Assembly: GCA_036872755.1 (NCBI GenBank) | Contig: JAVHNS010000008.1 | Coordinates: forward strand, 248,001 to 312,000 | Reading direction: 5' to 3' | Source: Orbilia blumenaviensis | Lineage: Eukaryota > Ascomycota > Orbiliomycetes > Orbiliales > Orbiliaceae | Length of the DNA stretch: 64,000 bases | Part shown: positions 13,218 through 27,466 of the stretch, one piece after another | How positions within the stretch are numbered: position 1 is the first letter of the stretch | Layout: each line of letters begins with the position of its first letter | The notes under the pieces: generated by a model | The model's database searches: none | What the model was told of the DNA's origin: nothing | What the model saw: the letters and a program-made list of their open reading frames with translations, nothing else | Translations under genes and position numbers: made by a program

Positions 13218-16200
13218 GCTTCACCAGGCCCCGACAAGATCGGTGATAGAGGCCCCGATTATATTTGATAATAGTGTAGCCCTACAAAGTATATATCGAA
13301 ATATTTGTAGGAAAGGTTGCTATATGTATGTATCGACCCAATCGATTATAGATTCCGAGATGTAGATGTAGAATTGTACGTATAAAGTCGACTATCGACC
13401 GCAAGAACCAGACTATCTAGAAATCTCGAATCGAATAGAATCGAACGGGTGCCGTAGGTATAAGAAAACGATAATATTAGGCTGGTGGGTACCAGTGGAA
13501 ATAGCGTTACTATGCAGGGCCCACTATCATTAGTAAATGCTCCTAGCCCCAGCGGGGTCCTTTTTGAATCCAAGGGAAAAAGGCAGCTCGTCGGAGCGGG
13601 ACAAGAAACAATTAACAATAGCAAATTCGGTACACCGGAATGTACCTTTTTTCAGTAGCAGTAACATGTATATGTAGCACGTAACCAAAGTACTTAGGCA
13701 AGTACTTTATGTATGTAGGCATGTACCGGGTAGGGTTGGAGAGTGGTAAAAGGTCAGAAAAACTGACAGGCCCAGCTAGCTAGCTGCACATGCTGCATCT
13801 AACATCTGTTACACCTGCCGTAAGGGAAATCCGACGCAGGATATGCAGGAGGAGGAATGTCGATGATAGGATGAAGTTGACAAGGAAGAAGAACAATGAG
13901 TTAATCAAACGGCTCTTACCTCAAGGTCTCAAAAAGAGAAATATACGTCCAACAGATACGGGAATAGCCTGAAAGTAAACCCGAAACCAGGAAATTTGTT
14001 TAAGAAAAATAAGAACACAAAGGAAAAGAAAAGAAGAAGAAGAAAAAAACAATGAACTGGCGAATGGGAAAAAGCGGGGCGGGACAGACGACCGATCGAT
14101 GTAGGGGAGAGATAGAGAGAGATAAAATAAGAAAGCAACGAAAAGCGCACTAGAAAGGATATCTTGGTGGCTATCACGGAGCCTTCATTTCCACGGTCGT
14201 CGGTGATATGTCGTGTGCGTGGTATTCTGTAGGCGTTTCCTCCGTTTTCCTCGCCGCGGTCGCACAGTTGATATCAGGTCCAGCTTTGCGTCAAGGGGGA
14301 GTCCAGATTGAGGATTCCAAACGCTAACTTCCACCGCGCCCGCTCGTTCGCTGCTACTGATATACCCTCCTACTATACTGTCAGATGTATAAATATATGC
14401 AAACAGGTCTACTCTTTTAGCCCCAAGTCAGTCGGCAGGGTGGGATGGATGGATGTGATGTGATAGAAGTGATCCGATGTTGTTCTGATCCTGGTTCGTG
14501 TGTGGTGTATTCCGTAGTTCGAGATAGTTAAATGGCGGGTGGAGAACTCCGTGCGCAGGGAAGATGTTTTAGGACAGAACGGAAGTGTGTCTTGGTATTC
14601 CCGGCATCAATAGGATGTCGCCTTTTTGATTCTTTTGGAGGTTTCGTCAGAGTTAAAACGGCCAGACCAGCAGGCGGGCGGGCCAAGGTCTAGTACTGTA
14701 GTTTCTTCTTTTTTCCTTTTTCTTAATTAATCAATCTGGAGTTTCGGAGCTCGGAAAACTTTCTGACAGCTAGCTGCTAGTTAGTTTACTTCCTGTTAGA
14801 ATCAAGTCGAATCCCGTCGCCAACAAGTTTAAGCAACAAAGCACAGACCTCGAGGGTGCAATCGAGATCGGGACAAAGATCGAGACAGACGCAATGGAGA
14901 GGGATTTTGGAAACCCGTGAAATCGAAACTTTGAAAAAACGACGAACGAAGCAAGTAAAGGTAAGAAGAAGAATAAGGACAAGCCCGAGTAAATATTATT
15001 TTCCTTTAAAAAAAAAATATGCATCCGGTCCCGCTACGTAATACCTTACGATGCAAGGGGAAGGCTGAAACTATGGAAAGCTACTAAAGTAGCGAAAGGA
15101 AAGGGAATTTACCAAGACTTTTTTGATTTCCCAAAGACCAAACCCAGGCCGGGTTCATGGCAATGGCAGTAAGACTAAAAAGGGAACTGCCGGCGGACGC
15201 GGACGAGGGGTCCTGTATGTAGGTATGTACAGAGACAGACCACGAGTAATACTAGTAATGTTGGAACGATGACTAGGGGGGAGGGTATAAAATCATGTCA
15301 TGCCATGGATTTTCAAAGCGACATGCTATGGTGGGATGGATACATATTTTTGATCCGATCGATCTGGGAAGAGCGAATACTCGCAGACTTATGCTTGGGA
15401 AGCAAAGTAAGTAAAGAAGGTGAAGTGGAGTGGGAGTGGGAGTGGAGTGAAGTGAGGTAAGATGAGATCCAGTTGGACGGGATGGCACAGCAGAAGCATA
15501 CACCGATCGACCAGGGGGCTTGCTTCGCTGAGTATGGAATGGCTACTGAGTAAGTAGTATACCAGCCAGTATAATATGGAAGTAGTATGAAATATCGATA
15601 ACGGAGTATACGTTAACGTTATAGTTACCGCTGCATGCTTGCTGCGACATCTGATATCCGGATATACTTGCGCGGGGTTGCGAAAATGATAGAATAGAGA
15701 GGAAAGAATAAAATAGAATAGAGTAGAATGGATGGAATGCGTATGATATGATAATATGACGATATGGTATGATATGGGACGAGATGAGATTAAAATTGAA
15801 CATGTGTATAACGTCGCAAAACTGTAAAAAATGCTCACCCACCAATCGATTCACAGACGCTGTAGAACATTCGAAACGAAAGAGATGCTCCTGCTGACTG
15901 TACCCGCGCACCGCACCACACCGTAACTACGGTTTGCTTCTGCAGGAGCAACGTGGGTAATAAATATATATCGGATGGGCCATATATATGGGGAGCAGTG
16001 GGCTGGGCTAAGCAAAGTTATGTAGGGGTGTGGTGTGGTATGGTGGAGCAATCAACCCATCAATCAACTGTGGATCGAATGGGTCTGGCTAGCTAGTCTG
16101 GAGTGTGCCGTGGTTCTTGGTTTCTTGTCCCTTGACTTTCTTTTCTTTTCTTTCTTCAGATTCAAACCCGCAGGCGCCAACGACGTAACGTACTCTGGAC

Positions 16201-19200
16201 TTTAAAGGAATGCAGGCTGCTAGCTAGCTAGTATCTGAAGGGTTCTAGCCGAATTGACTCTGACCCAAATTCAAGGCTGGTAGGTAGCATTTCAATATAA
16301 TACGCAGGGCGAATCAGAAACCTCAGCTACAACTCGACTGTGGCTTCAGCTCTAAATTTACCACATCGCTTTATAGACGAGGGCAGGGAAGAGTGGCGGG
16401 GGCGAAAGAGGGAAGGTTAAGAAAAGGATCTTGGACAGACCGGAACAAATTAAATGATTTCGATTGAACGAAAATCTCGAATGAACGAAATTGACAGCCG
16501 TATCAATTCTGTATCAGATCAGAATCCAATACCCCCCAAATGTTAAATCATATCATATCATATCATAACAATCAAAAAAGACCTTTCAGCCTTTTTTTTT
16601 AATTCCCAATTAAGTGCAATCAGAGAGTGAAGTGCGCCCGCGCGGCGAGGCAGCATACATAACATAGTATGGTGTGCAACCAAGAACCTGTTGCTGTAGC
16701 CTCCTGTTGGGAATATTTCTTTTCCTGGCTAAGGTTTTCTTGTCCAGGTCGCACAAAGCTTGGGACAAAAATTGTGTGTAGAGAGTCCCGCTCGTCTGGG
16801 AAGGAAAAGCGCAATCCTCGGAAGCAGTGTGCCTCCCTCCCCCTTGGAGGCCTGCCGCAGGCCTTTTTTTTTGTCTTCTCTTCTCTGCAATGTATGTGTC
16901 ACAAAATATAGGCATAGTAAAAGGAAAGAAAATAAAGGGCGTAGGTAGGTAGGCAGGCATAACTATTCGGGTGTGTGCACTATCTCACCAGGTTGCATAA
17001 ATTTGTGTATGTGTGTGTATGTGTGTACACCATGTATTCCAGCTAGAAAGGACCCTCGAGGCCTAACGGACGGGTCCCCGCATCGTTTCGCGGAAGGATG
17101 CAGAACGACGCTGCGCATGGACCAAATGGAAAAGAAAAAAAACAGAAGGGAAAGAAACGAAAACCAATTGATTCAAACGACGCAAAGGATCAGGAGGAGG
17201 CTGAAATAACAAGACGGAAGGGCAAAAAGTAGCTTGCCAGCTGTCCGTACCCGTCTTACGGATGATCAAATGCAATCCATATGTGCTTACCCTCAATAAA
17301 CCGATGTCTCCAGGCTCCCCCCCTCCTCTGACACGAGCAAGCCGCCCTGCTGCTGCTGATGCGCTCTAATATGTCTGTATGTATGTATGTCGCGGTAGGC
17401 GGGGTCTAAAAAGTAAACGCAGCAAACTCTTTGTCGTTTCCCTTTCCTCCCCTGTTTCTTTTACTTGCTGTTCCCGGCTCCGATGCACCTGTCGAGATGT
17501 CGGCGAAGATGATTAAGTAGATGATGCTGTTGTTTGTCGGACCCGAGATCGCGGTCGGCTACAGTTGTCCGTCGCCTTCTTATTCTTCTTTCCTTCCTTC
17601 CTTCCTTCCTCCCGTCCGTTTCCCTTTCCTTTCCTGTCAGAAACCGTATAAGCTTGCGCGCGCGCGGTCTGTGTTCACAAATTTGGAAGAACTCGTCAAA
17701 GCAAACGCAGGGGGGTTTGCGCAGAAAGAGAAAAGGTCGAGGAAAAGATACGATGATATATGCACATAAAACGAAAAGAGAGGTCGAGTCACGAAATTCC
17801 AAGTCTCCAGAAAATATAATAGTGGATCTCTTTACCCTTTTCAATGGAACAAATTGTTGACACGGGTTTCTCCACCTTTACCTTACTTCCAAGCACGCAC
17901 GCTTCGTTTTTTTTGTGCGTGTGGGTGGTGGTGTCTTGGGCCCTTGTCAAGTCCGCTCTTTTCTTGGGTCTCGGAGAGAAAGGCCCGAATAAGAAAATAT
18001 AGCGAGAAAGAGAGGAGACAATTAAACGACTCCCGTTTCACACCGTACCATGCTTGCTTGACGGCCCCAGACGTGGGTTCCGAAGTATTGCTACTAAAAC
18101 CCATACCATATATATACATACATACACATACATACAAATCGAATCGAATCGATTTAGATTTCGATAGATCTCTCTATCGACCTTCACTTTCTTTTCTCCA
18201 TTCTGCCCCTCTTTCGAGTACAGATATCAATTACCCAACAATCTACATAGTCCGTACGTACATAAATGTATGCATCCCACATCTATCTTCAACCCGCCAC
18301 ATACAAAAAGAGTTTTTTTCCCACGCACGCCCAAAGCTTTCCGCCATTAAGCCTCGTTCTTGCTCCAATATGTATGCCAAAGGAAGCCCCCCCCCCTTTG
18401 CAATGTATCCCATTCGACAGGTCAGGTCAGGGGTGGGGTGGTAAGCATCAAGACCAGGGTCCTACGCTGCACAAACGGCATGCCCAGCGCGCTCGTCCAG
18501 CAGAAGAACCCTAATCGGTCAAATCGGTCAAATCGCTGTGCTTTTTCTTTTTGCCAACCTGGGCCGGTCTTCCTTTTTTTACATAAGGAAGTCGGCATAT
18601 ATGGTAAGTATTACCTCTAATTATCATGATAATGCAGTCTTGAAGGGGTTCGGAGTCATACTAGAGTAAAAACATCGCGAGCTGTCGGAATTAGGATCCA
18701 AACAATATCTTGTTTTTTTTTTTTTCTTCCTTTGGTTCGTCTGAATTTTCAAGGGTGAGCAGCAAAAGCTACAGGCCTGATCTGACCTGGACCCTGCACG
18801 TATGTGTGCACATACCGCGAATAGCTTGTTGATTGATGATCCATTTCATCCATCCAATTCAATCTACATACATATCTATCTATCTAAATATCAAGAACAA
18901 AAAAGAAACGAAAGAAAGAAAGGCTGGCGGTTGAATTATAACCATGCCACAGATCCCACCCTCTCTGACGTTACCAACTCCACCGATCGACTATTGATGA
19001 ACGCCAGGGGACGGGCTCCGCAGCGCCAAGCCGTTGGATACGACGAGGGGCAAACCCATGCATGGTCTCTTTCTGCCCTGCCTGTGGTGTGATATTACTG
19101 CTTTTTAACTGCTCAGCAAGCTCTGTACTTTACATTAGCAGCGAGTGTATGTACAGAAGATATCTTTTTCTGTTCAAGAAGCGTCAAATTTCACGGTTTC

Positions 19201-21042
19201 GATGGATAGGATAAAGTCCGGGGGGGCGGTTCTTACCTTACCTACCAAGCTTGCGCCCTGCAGATGGATTATGTGGCTTTTTTTTCTTTAGGGAAAGAGC
19301 AGATTAGATGCTTCTTCTATAAAAGCCCTTTTCTCTTTTTTCTTCTTGGCGGTATTCCGGCTATCCGATGACATGACATTTCCCAAGCTTTAAAGAAAAA
19401 AATTAGAGGCCTGTCCGTTATTCGTTAGTCTGGCCAGCGCCCTCCAATGTCCGTCCGTTTTGAAGGACACCAAGTTGCTGTGTTGATTTGGAGGTAGATT
19501 TGACGTTCTTAGCTTCCTGATCAAGCCAGAATTCCTCTTTCATCCACCACTTTCAGACATGAAACTTAAACCCACGTGAACTCACTCACTTACTCACTCA
19601 CGCCGATGTCTACAATGCAATGCATAGGTATAGCCAGCCATGCTAAACAGGCAAAAAGAAACAAACAAGGAAGAAAAGAAAAAACAACAAAAAGGATTTC
19701 AAGAAGCAAATGATATTGATAAATCAGCTCTAATATAAAAAAAAGGAAAGGAACTGCTCCGTATCGACTCTGTAAATCCCGATCCGCATCCCGGCCCGCC
19801 CTATGAAATCCGCCCGCTAAGCGCCGGAGATTTCATGTTTCGTGATATCACGGTCGCACATGACTGGAATGCACATGCATACATACATGTTATGTGCTTT
19901 GCAATTTCCACCCCCAACATCCATCATAGATACCACTCATCCAGCACAGCTGGCTTGCGGGTTAGATCTTCAAGACCTTTTCTTTGCTGGGATGGGGGTT
20001 AATCTAAATTTCCTTCTGAAACAGTTGCACATTTTCTTACTGCCTTTCTTTTGCAAAAGAAGCCGTGCATACGTGCGGCGCATAAAGTGAAGAATCAATC
20101 GATCGATCTCTAGCAAGCCAGAAACAAAATTTAAACCTACAAAGTATACTATCTTTCCTGTGCCACATACATGGCCGGCCTGAACCGTACCATACGCATG
20201 GAGGATGCCGAGCGCGGGTTCTGGCCACACCCTTGCGGGCCTCATGCATGCATGACTCCGATGGACATTTGACATTTTACATTTGGATCAATTGTTAGCC
20301 CGGCCGATAGGATTCCTCATTTAAATGGTCGAGAAGGATAAGTGTGACGTGATCTGAGCACGGACTTTGAGGAAGCGACTACTGCTACATACTTAACGCA
20401 GACAACGAATGAGATTGCAGACCTAGGTCTCGTGAGTTCTAAGAGTTGTAGATTGTTTAAGTTAGGTATCGACTGTTGTGATGTTCTGTTTCCAAACAAA
20501 CCGCTCTCTTTCTATCGATTTATTTCTTTCTTTTGTACTCCAACAAATCTTTATGCACTGTATAAAGAAAAGGAAAATATAAAAAAAGATAGAATCATGA
20601 AACCCGGGAAGAAAATGCAAATGCAAGATGTATAAAGGGAATAATAAATCTTGGAATGCAGATACACATAAAAAATTCAGTAGACTCGAATTTTGAGGTA
20701 AAAGGGTATGATGTGGCGGAAGAAGGATATAATACGTTGGGTAAAATAAGTGACAACGAAGAAAAGAGAAAAAAACATTAACGGATGCAAATGGTAAGGG
20801 TGTAAAATTTTCGGAACAAGCACGACGGAAAAAAAAAAAAAGGCGAATATGCGAAATGGAAAAGAGAAAGGAAAAAAAGGTATACTATACATGAATGAAG
20901 GGAGGGAAGGGAAAGAATCGAATGATCATGACCGTCATACGTTTTTTTGTTGGAAGGGAGCCCCTCCCCCGCTATCCATTTGGCCGTCACCCCACCGTCA
21001 CCCCACAACCCACCTCTATAAAACACTCAACTCCCAGTCCGT
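13218..21042. other. 7.8-kb gene-free region upstream of OGT
   Basis: No supportable coding region. This DNA lies between the OGT start and the 3' end of the carrier gene. It holds many short purine- or pyrimidine-rich tracts (for example around 13990-14060, 15680-15780, 17580-17640 and 19660-19700), a TCATA-type repeat at 16547-16567 and a TTCC repeat near 17586-17610. The largest open frame (17854-18444, +) begins with TTG and has no domain or codon pattern supporting it. It could hold the promoter and a long, possibly spliced 5' leader of the OGT gene, or an unannotated non-coding RNA. Confidence 0.55.
16547..16567. repeat. TCATA pentanucleotide microsatellite
   Basis: Four consecutive copies of a TCATA-type unit in the non-coding region upstream of OGT. 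Confidence 0.85.
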
Positions 21043-23382
21043 TCAAACACCACCCAACCCTCTGATTCTCTTCCATTCATCCTCCGTTGGATTAACCTTT
21101 GCCCGTCCAAAGTTCTGATCTAAGTCCAAAATCATCTTTAGGGCATTTCTGCTCCTTACCCACGGCATATCTCCAGCTGTCTGCCCCAGACCAGCTGTAT
21201 GCAACCTTCCGGCCTTTTTGTTTAGCCCAGATAGATCATCCGAATCATATTCTGGGAACGGCGCAACATTCTGTAGCACCTCGTACGCCGCGAGCGTGAA
21301 ACCAAACTGTGGCGATGATCGAAGAATACGGGCTGGGCCACCCTTGAAGAAGGCCTTGAATCCTTCCTCCTTGTAGACGGTCCTCGCGCAATGGGTAAGA
21401 CCCCGATAGGTTGTTTCGCCCTTTCGGGCTTCGACTTGAAGACGGGTTTTAATAACGTCGCAGGGAGTAGTCAAGTATCTATCCGGCAGAGAGTTCAATT
21501 AGCACACCGATTTTTGGCACTCTTAATCCAAAACCGACGGCGAACAGGATAGGAAAAAGATGATAAGAAGAAAACTTACGCTGCTGGCATACCGGCAATG
21601 GCACCGCTGATCAAAAGCGCTCCAACGCCCAACTTTTTTGTCTCGCTCTCACCAAACCAATCTTTCTTCATATGCGAATACGTCGGGAAATAGATCGCAC
21701 TGAACGGAATATCACGCAACAAACACGCACTGGCTCCCTTGTACAAGCCCAGCAACCCCAAATTCTTAACAATCCAAAGCGCGGAACGACGTGGCATCCC
21801 CGGGGTGTTCTTAGCGATTTCTCCCTGAACTTGAAGACGAATTTTAACGATTTCTAACGGACTAGACAGAGGTAAGGGATACCAAGGTTAGCTAACTTGT
21901 ATTTTACGGTGTAGGGGCACTCAAAAACCACACGTAGCTTGGTAGTAAAACTCACTTTGTGAAAATAACTTGACAACCACCAGCAGTCCCACCAGCAACG
22001 ATTTCCCACGGCAAACTAACACCTTTCCCATCCAACCCTGTTCCCTTTGCATAATCTCGTATTATATCGTTTACTGTCAACTTAATCGCCTTTTCTGGCG
22101 CCACACCCACAAGCTGGGGTCCCAATCCCCTGTACAACCCCGTAAACCCCTCGTTTTTGATGACCTTCTTAGCGCAATCTACCGAATTAAGGTATAACCT
22201 TTCTCCGACGACGGTGACTCTCTGGTTTTGCATTCGAGTTTTTACGAGATCAATTGGGTAAACCATGGTAGCCCCGAAGGCACCCGCGATGGCACCGAGA
22301 CCGAAGTTGTACATACTTTTGAGGACGGCTTTGAGAGGCTTAGGACCGGAAGAAACAGCTGTGGCGGTTTTCTCGGATGACAGGCGTTCGCTCGGTTTCC
22401 AGCTCGGATCGACGACCTTGGAAAAGTCCTGGATGGAGAGACGGCCGGTTTGATTGTCCAGCGATGCGAAATGGAAAAGCACGTCGGCTTCCATGGGTGT
22501 GAAGGTACCCCATCTTGATGTTTGCGCGGCCTCGTTGATAAAGTCAGTGCGTGTGATGCTTCCGTCCTTAGATTTCGAGACTGCTTTGCGAATTATAACC
22601 TCAACGAGGTCGATATCCTTCATTAAGTTCTGGAAGGCACGCACGTGGGCGTATGAAATCTTAGCGGTGAGCCCCACATTACATAGAGTGTGAAGGTTTT
22701 CGAGAAGGTGGTCGGAGAGCTTGTGTTTTTGTGTCTTAACGATGATTTCCTCAAACTCGGCCGGGGTGATGTAGCCAGTGCTCTTTTTGTCGAAGTGAAG
22801 GAAGGCTTGTCGGACACGTTCACCTTGTACACCCCTCAACATTTGCGAGAATTGGGCATATGTGAGTTCCCGGCGAGACTTTTGTCCCCCAAGGTAGAGA
22901 GAAGCCCATGATGAGGTCCAATCGAAGGGGAGGGCGTCAGCGGACTTGTTTTCTTTATATAGTTGAATGAAGTCATTGAAATTTACGACGCCGGTGCCAT
23001 CGCGGTCAAAGAGACGGAAAGCAATTTCATATTCAGCGTCTGGCTTGGACAGCAGGTTTTCGAAGAAGGCATAGTCTTGTACGGTAATCTGGCCCTTACG
23101 ACTGCGATCCGCGACGAGGAAAAGAATACCATATTGTTCCCTGGGGATTTTGTGGTACGCAGCGGCAGCCGAATCGGGAGGAGGGGTGATAGCTTCGATA
23201 AAGTCGACTTGCGACATAAGCTTCACGCCCTCCGGCGACGTGGACGAGGCATATTTGTCAAAATGAGAGCGGATTTGGGCGGATGTTTCCGGCGCAGGAG
23301 CCTCGTGGCCGACAAGAGCATCGACGACGGCAGCAGCGGTCTGCTGCGACTTGCTCGCGACCTCTTGGGTGAGGCTAGCCAT
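21043..23382 (-). CDS. AGC1: EF-hand mitochondrial aspartate/glutamate-type carrier
   Basis: Three exons (23382-21956, 21861-21580, 21478-21043) with introns of 94 and 101 bp give 714 residues. The N-terminal half (about 1-330) is a calcium-regulatory EF-hand domain like those of aralar and citrin. One loop is canonical ([12 protein letters not shown], residues 126-137) and the others are degenerate. From about residue 358 there are three mitochondrial-carrier repeats, whose signatures are PIDLVKTR (376-383), [10 protein letters not shown] just after the first intron, and [10 protein letters not shown] just after the second. Both introns therefore fall immediately before a P-x-D/E-x-x-K motif. 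The protein should sit in the inner mitochondrial membrane, exchanging glutamate for aspartate in the malate-aspartate shuttle. The length suits the metazoan-like AGC form. Substrate specificity is inferred from the family and was not tested residue by residue. Confidence 0.94.
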
Positions 23383-25829
23383 TATGGGGATGAGGTATAT
23401 CTATCTATCAGAGTTCGAAGATGGGAGGGAAGGAGGGGTCGGGATATTTTTTTTCTTTCTCCTGTTCTTTCTCCTTGGGACTTGTTACTATAGTTAGCAA
23501 ACGATCTGTTGTGGAAGGAGCGAATACGGGTGGATGGTTGTAGCCCTACGGGCAGGTTTGTCATACAAGAAAAATTTTTATGACGTCGTGGCCGTACCGT
23601 CAGACCACCAATTGACGGGCAACCAAAGCTGTATATAAAAGCTCGAGCCGGGCGACAGTCTGGCAGAAGCAACCGTGGAAGGAGCGAGCGAATGTGGAGA
23701 AGAAACTTGGCCGTGGAGAAGATGGGTCCGGTCTGGGGAAGGAGAGATTGAAAGGGGAAGGGAGGTTGAGGTTGAGGTGTAGTTTAATTCCGAGTTAATG
23801 TTAGCTTCTTCCACCAAGCAAAGCAAAGCTAGTCAAGCTTAGAACCCCCCTCACACAAATATAAAAAAATTAAAAAAATAGAAAAAATAGAAAAAAATAT
23901 GTCTATATGATATGAGATGGGAGTAGTCAATATTATTCTACCAGACAACGAAGAAGAAGACGAAGAAACAACATAGAAAATAAGAAAAATATAAAAATAA
24001 GAAAAATGGCTCGAGGGAAGCTAGAAAATTAGTCGGAGCCGGATGGCGCGAGGCGGGGAGCAAATGCAAAATTTTTGTTTCACGGTACGGCGGTCGAAGT
24101 CGAGGCGGCTGCAAGACTAACTCGCCGACTGAACGATGGACCTAACTAGTGGCATCTACCCCACGCAGCAGCAGAGATGACCTTATTAGCATCCGAATCC
24201 TCAAATACTATTACGAGCTGAATGAATCGGGATTTGGAAAGTAACCGAGCGGGACAGAGGTTGTGGCCGAAATCGCAGGAGCTCACTTTATATATTTCCA
24301 GCTTCGAACGTCAAAACGAAAACGACAAGCCCCAAGTGACCAGGGATGTCGGAAAGAGCTTGTCCCATGCCCCGCCCAGGTGGATATTCCGAGCGCTCTT
24401 AAGCTCCTTCGCATGCAGGCACGAGGGCCCTTAACAAACAAACGATGGGGTTGATTAATAAATTAAGGTACGGTGGGGTTTTCTGATTCGGTTTGCATTT
24501 TTTATTATCTTATCTCGCCTTTTTTGGCTAAATTGGTATTCCATCTCGCCCACAGTGCCTTTTCTCTCCTCGTGTCGTGCCTCTGTATCGAAATCTTGGG
24601 ATCTCTTCAGATCTGCTGAATTGTTCCCACGGTTGTAGGCACTCGATCGTGTATCCCGGTGTTAGCTGCCCGTTAGTATGTACGCGTATACATAATATGT
24701 AGTTGCAGTGGGGTTTCTTCGAACAAAGCACTTTGTTTGATTAGAGTGACCACCCGGGTGAAAGGAAGGTAGTGAAAGGCAGAACGGGACCCGATAACGG
24801 TGAATAGGAAACGAACCCACCGCACGGCGCCATTTCGTGTGAGATGTAGATCGAGCGGAGGTGTTCTCCAGGTCAAGTTTGGGTTAGATCTAGCGCTCGT
24901 TCGGATATCATTCCTAGTCTAGCACAACTGTCGCGATTCGTACGTATATAGGCTCTTAAGATCTTGTCTCTTGTAAGCTTATGCCCTGGCCTGGAACGGG
25001 GACACACGCAAGCTTCGAATTCAAATCTAGACGACTCCAGACGATCGGATGAGACCGTTGTTTGTCGGGATGGCAGCTCCAGAGTTGGACGGAGTATACC
25101 GCCGTGCAGAACCCGTCCCGCCACTCGCATTCGCCTACGGAGTCGCGAGACATCGCTTCATGGGCTGCTTCTATGCATGGATTCCTTCCGTAGCTCAGTA
25201 GCGTCGAATGGAGACTTCAAAGCCTTTATCAAAGAGGCGGGGAAGCCAGCTAATTAAGCCCTGGGTTTAAGGGGTCAGGATGTTAATTAGTCTGGGAGCA
25301 ATGCATCGTGCAGGATTTCCGAGCAGACAGATACAATACAAAATGTACATATGGGGAAGCTTGGGGGTCCGTGCCTGTCAAACGCCGATAGGTATCTATC
25401 ATCCGAAGTCAAATTAAGACTAGTCGATGTTAGTAAGCTTATAAGCTTAAGTTAAGTTTTTCGATCGAGGGGAATCCTGTCAATTCGTAGATGTGGCTGT
25501 GGATATATATGGCTGGGGACACCGCTATGTGGCAGTGTATGTATATGGCTGGTGATATACACTTTGTGGCTAGTGATATAGTTGTGGCTTGTGAATACCG
25601 ACGTGAGGTGTAGCTTAGTAGGTAGTAGTAAGTAGCTCTCCCAAAGCAGCTGCTCCAAAAGTGCAGCAGCGTTCCATGACTACAAACGTCTTCGACTTCC
25701 TTCCCCACGACCACTATAATCTCCCCCCAAAAAGAAGCCGCTCACAATTCCGTCATTCAATAAGCCCAATCTACGGCCTGATATTCCGAACGACCTTATA
25801 CATCCTTTTCCCGATCACCGGAATCTATT
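23383..25829. other. Divergent intergenic region, carrier / CSN1
   Basis: About 2.4 kb between two divergently transcribed genes. I see no coding frame of note. The part next to the carrier start is purine-rich on the minus strand, as is common for fungal leaders, and 23860-24000 is very A-rich. It presumably contains both promoters. Confidence 0.6.
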
Positions 25830-27466
25830 ATGGCCGATACTTTCTCGATGGCTGACGACCAAGGCGGGGCATCCGGCGCGCCCTCATATGACGAGTACGA
25901 GCAGCCTCTCCCACAGCAGACCGCGAACACGACACATATAATCGTACCTGGTACGTGTTTCTTTGGTATAATACTCAAAGATAACTGTCTAACATATTGA
26001 TAGACCTACCAAGATTCGATCTCGAGCAATATGTCGGAAACTACTCTGGTACCTAGCCTGATCCTTTCGTCGATATTACCTATGTATAGATGTTCTAACA
26101 TATACTTTAGGACGTATGAAGGTCACCCGTCTTCTTTTTATCGGAAATCACTGCCCTCCCCTCGCCGTCGAAGCTCTAAAAACCGCTATCGGTATCGTCA
26201 AAGCCGACCGAGATGTCAGACTCTATCGCCAGGCGGTCCAAAGTTTACAAGTCTTCGCACCAACCGATCCGGATGCCAAATTGGATGAGGATTGGATTGA
26301 AAGGACTACTAGAGAGGTTAAGCAAAAGACTGACCGTCTAGAGGCCGAACTTAAGAGCTACAAAAATAACATGATTAAAGAATCCATACGCGTATGTTAG
26401 CCCTTTATATGGCTTTTTTTCTTTTTGTTTTTTTTTGGTGTCATGACTGTTATCTAACAAAGAAGCGGCTGGATAGATCGGACACAAGGATCTAGGAGAT
26501 CATTTCTATACTACAGGTGATCTTGCTTCCGCCTACCGTGCCTTCTCCCGGATGCGTGATTACTGCACATCTAATAAGCAGATGCTGGACATGACACTGT
26601 CGTGTATCCTTATCTGCATCGACCAAACTCAGTACACATCAGTCCAAACAAATGTGGCTAAGATCCGCAATCATATCCGTTCGGACGATGAACTGAAGGT
26701 CCACCAGCCCAAAATCAACATCGCAACTGGTGTAGCTCTCCTTGCTGCCGGGAATTACTTGGATGCGGCGAGATCTTTCATCTCTACCAACCCTGCTATC
26801 GGCAATGACTACAACACAGTCGCTACCATGAACGACATAGCCATCTATGGTGGTCTAACAGCTTTAGCATCCATGGATAGAAACATGCTCAAATCAGAAG
26901 TCTTAGAATCCACAACCTTTCGTACTTTCCTAGAATTGGAACCACATATTCGTCGTGCGCTTACAGCTTTCCATGCTTCGAGATATGGCGAGTGTCTTCA
27001 GATCCTTGAAACCTACCGGAACGACTATCTCCTCGACCCCTTCCTTCAAAAACACATCGATAAGATATACGAAGCCGTCAGAACGAAGAGCATTGTTCAA
27101 TACTTTATCCCTTTCTCCTGCGTCACTTTAGATGCTATGAGTACTGCTTTCAGCGTTCCAAGCGAACAGATGGAAAGGGAGCTCGTACGGCTCATCGAGG
27201 GTGGAAAGCTACATGCCAGAATTGACACTCAAAATCGACTAGTAACGAGCAAGGAAACACAATTGAGGGTCGAAGTACACCGGGGCACCCTGGCAATGGC
27301 AGAAGAGTACGAAAGAGCTGCGAGGTTGAGGATGCTACAGATCAATGTTGTCAGAAGCGGATTGGAAGTTAAACCGCCAAAGGGACAGCTAAGTGGTGGG
27401 GGGGTTATGGGAGGTGCATTGAGCGGTAGGGAGTTGAGGGGTATGATGTTCGGAAATGGAGCTTAG
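25830..27466 (+). CDS. csnA: COP9 signalosome complex subunit 1
   Basis: Four exons (25830-25950, 26004-26048, 26111-26391, 26477-27466) with introns of 53, 62 and 85 bp encode 478 residues. CSN1 is a scaffold of the COP9 signalosome, which removes Nedd8 from cullin-RING ubiquitin ligases. In filamentous fungi the complex controls development and light responses. The family is shown by L-x-F-I-x-x-H-C-P-x-x-x-x-E-A-L-K near residue 55, then N-M-I-K-E-S-I-R followed by I-G-H-K-D-L-G-D-H across the third intron. The N-D-I-A-I-Y-G-G-L block follows at about 268, then L-E-L-E-P and a PCI winged helix at about 354-409 (IVQYF...RIDTQNRLV). The start was chosen as the ATG whose frame splices cleanly. 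An upstream ATG at about 25677 is out of frame. Identification is firm. Confidence 0.95.

Noticed and set aside
17854..18444. 196-codon open frame on the + strand
   Set aside because: It begins with TTG, contains low-complexity His-Thr-Tyr stretches from microsatellite-like DNA, and shows no domain.
20983..21005. Two CCGTCACCCCA units
   Set aside because: A short C-rich repeat next to the carrier gene 3' end; does not extend into the MITE terminal sequence.
22963..23493. 176-codon frame on the + strand
   Set aside because: Antisense to the EF-hand part of the carrier gene.
25185..25256. Another A-box-like string, GTAGCTCAGTAGCG
   Set aside because: No B box downstream and no acceptor stem pairing.
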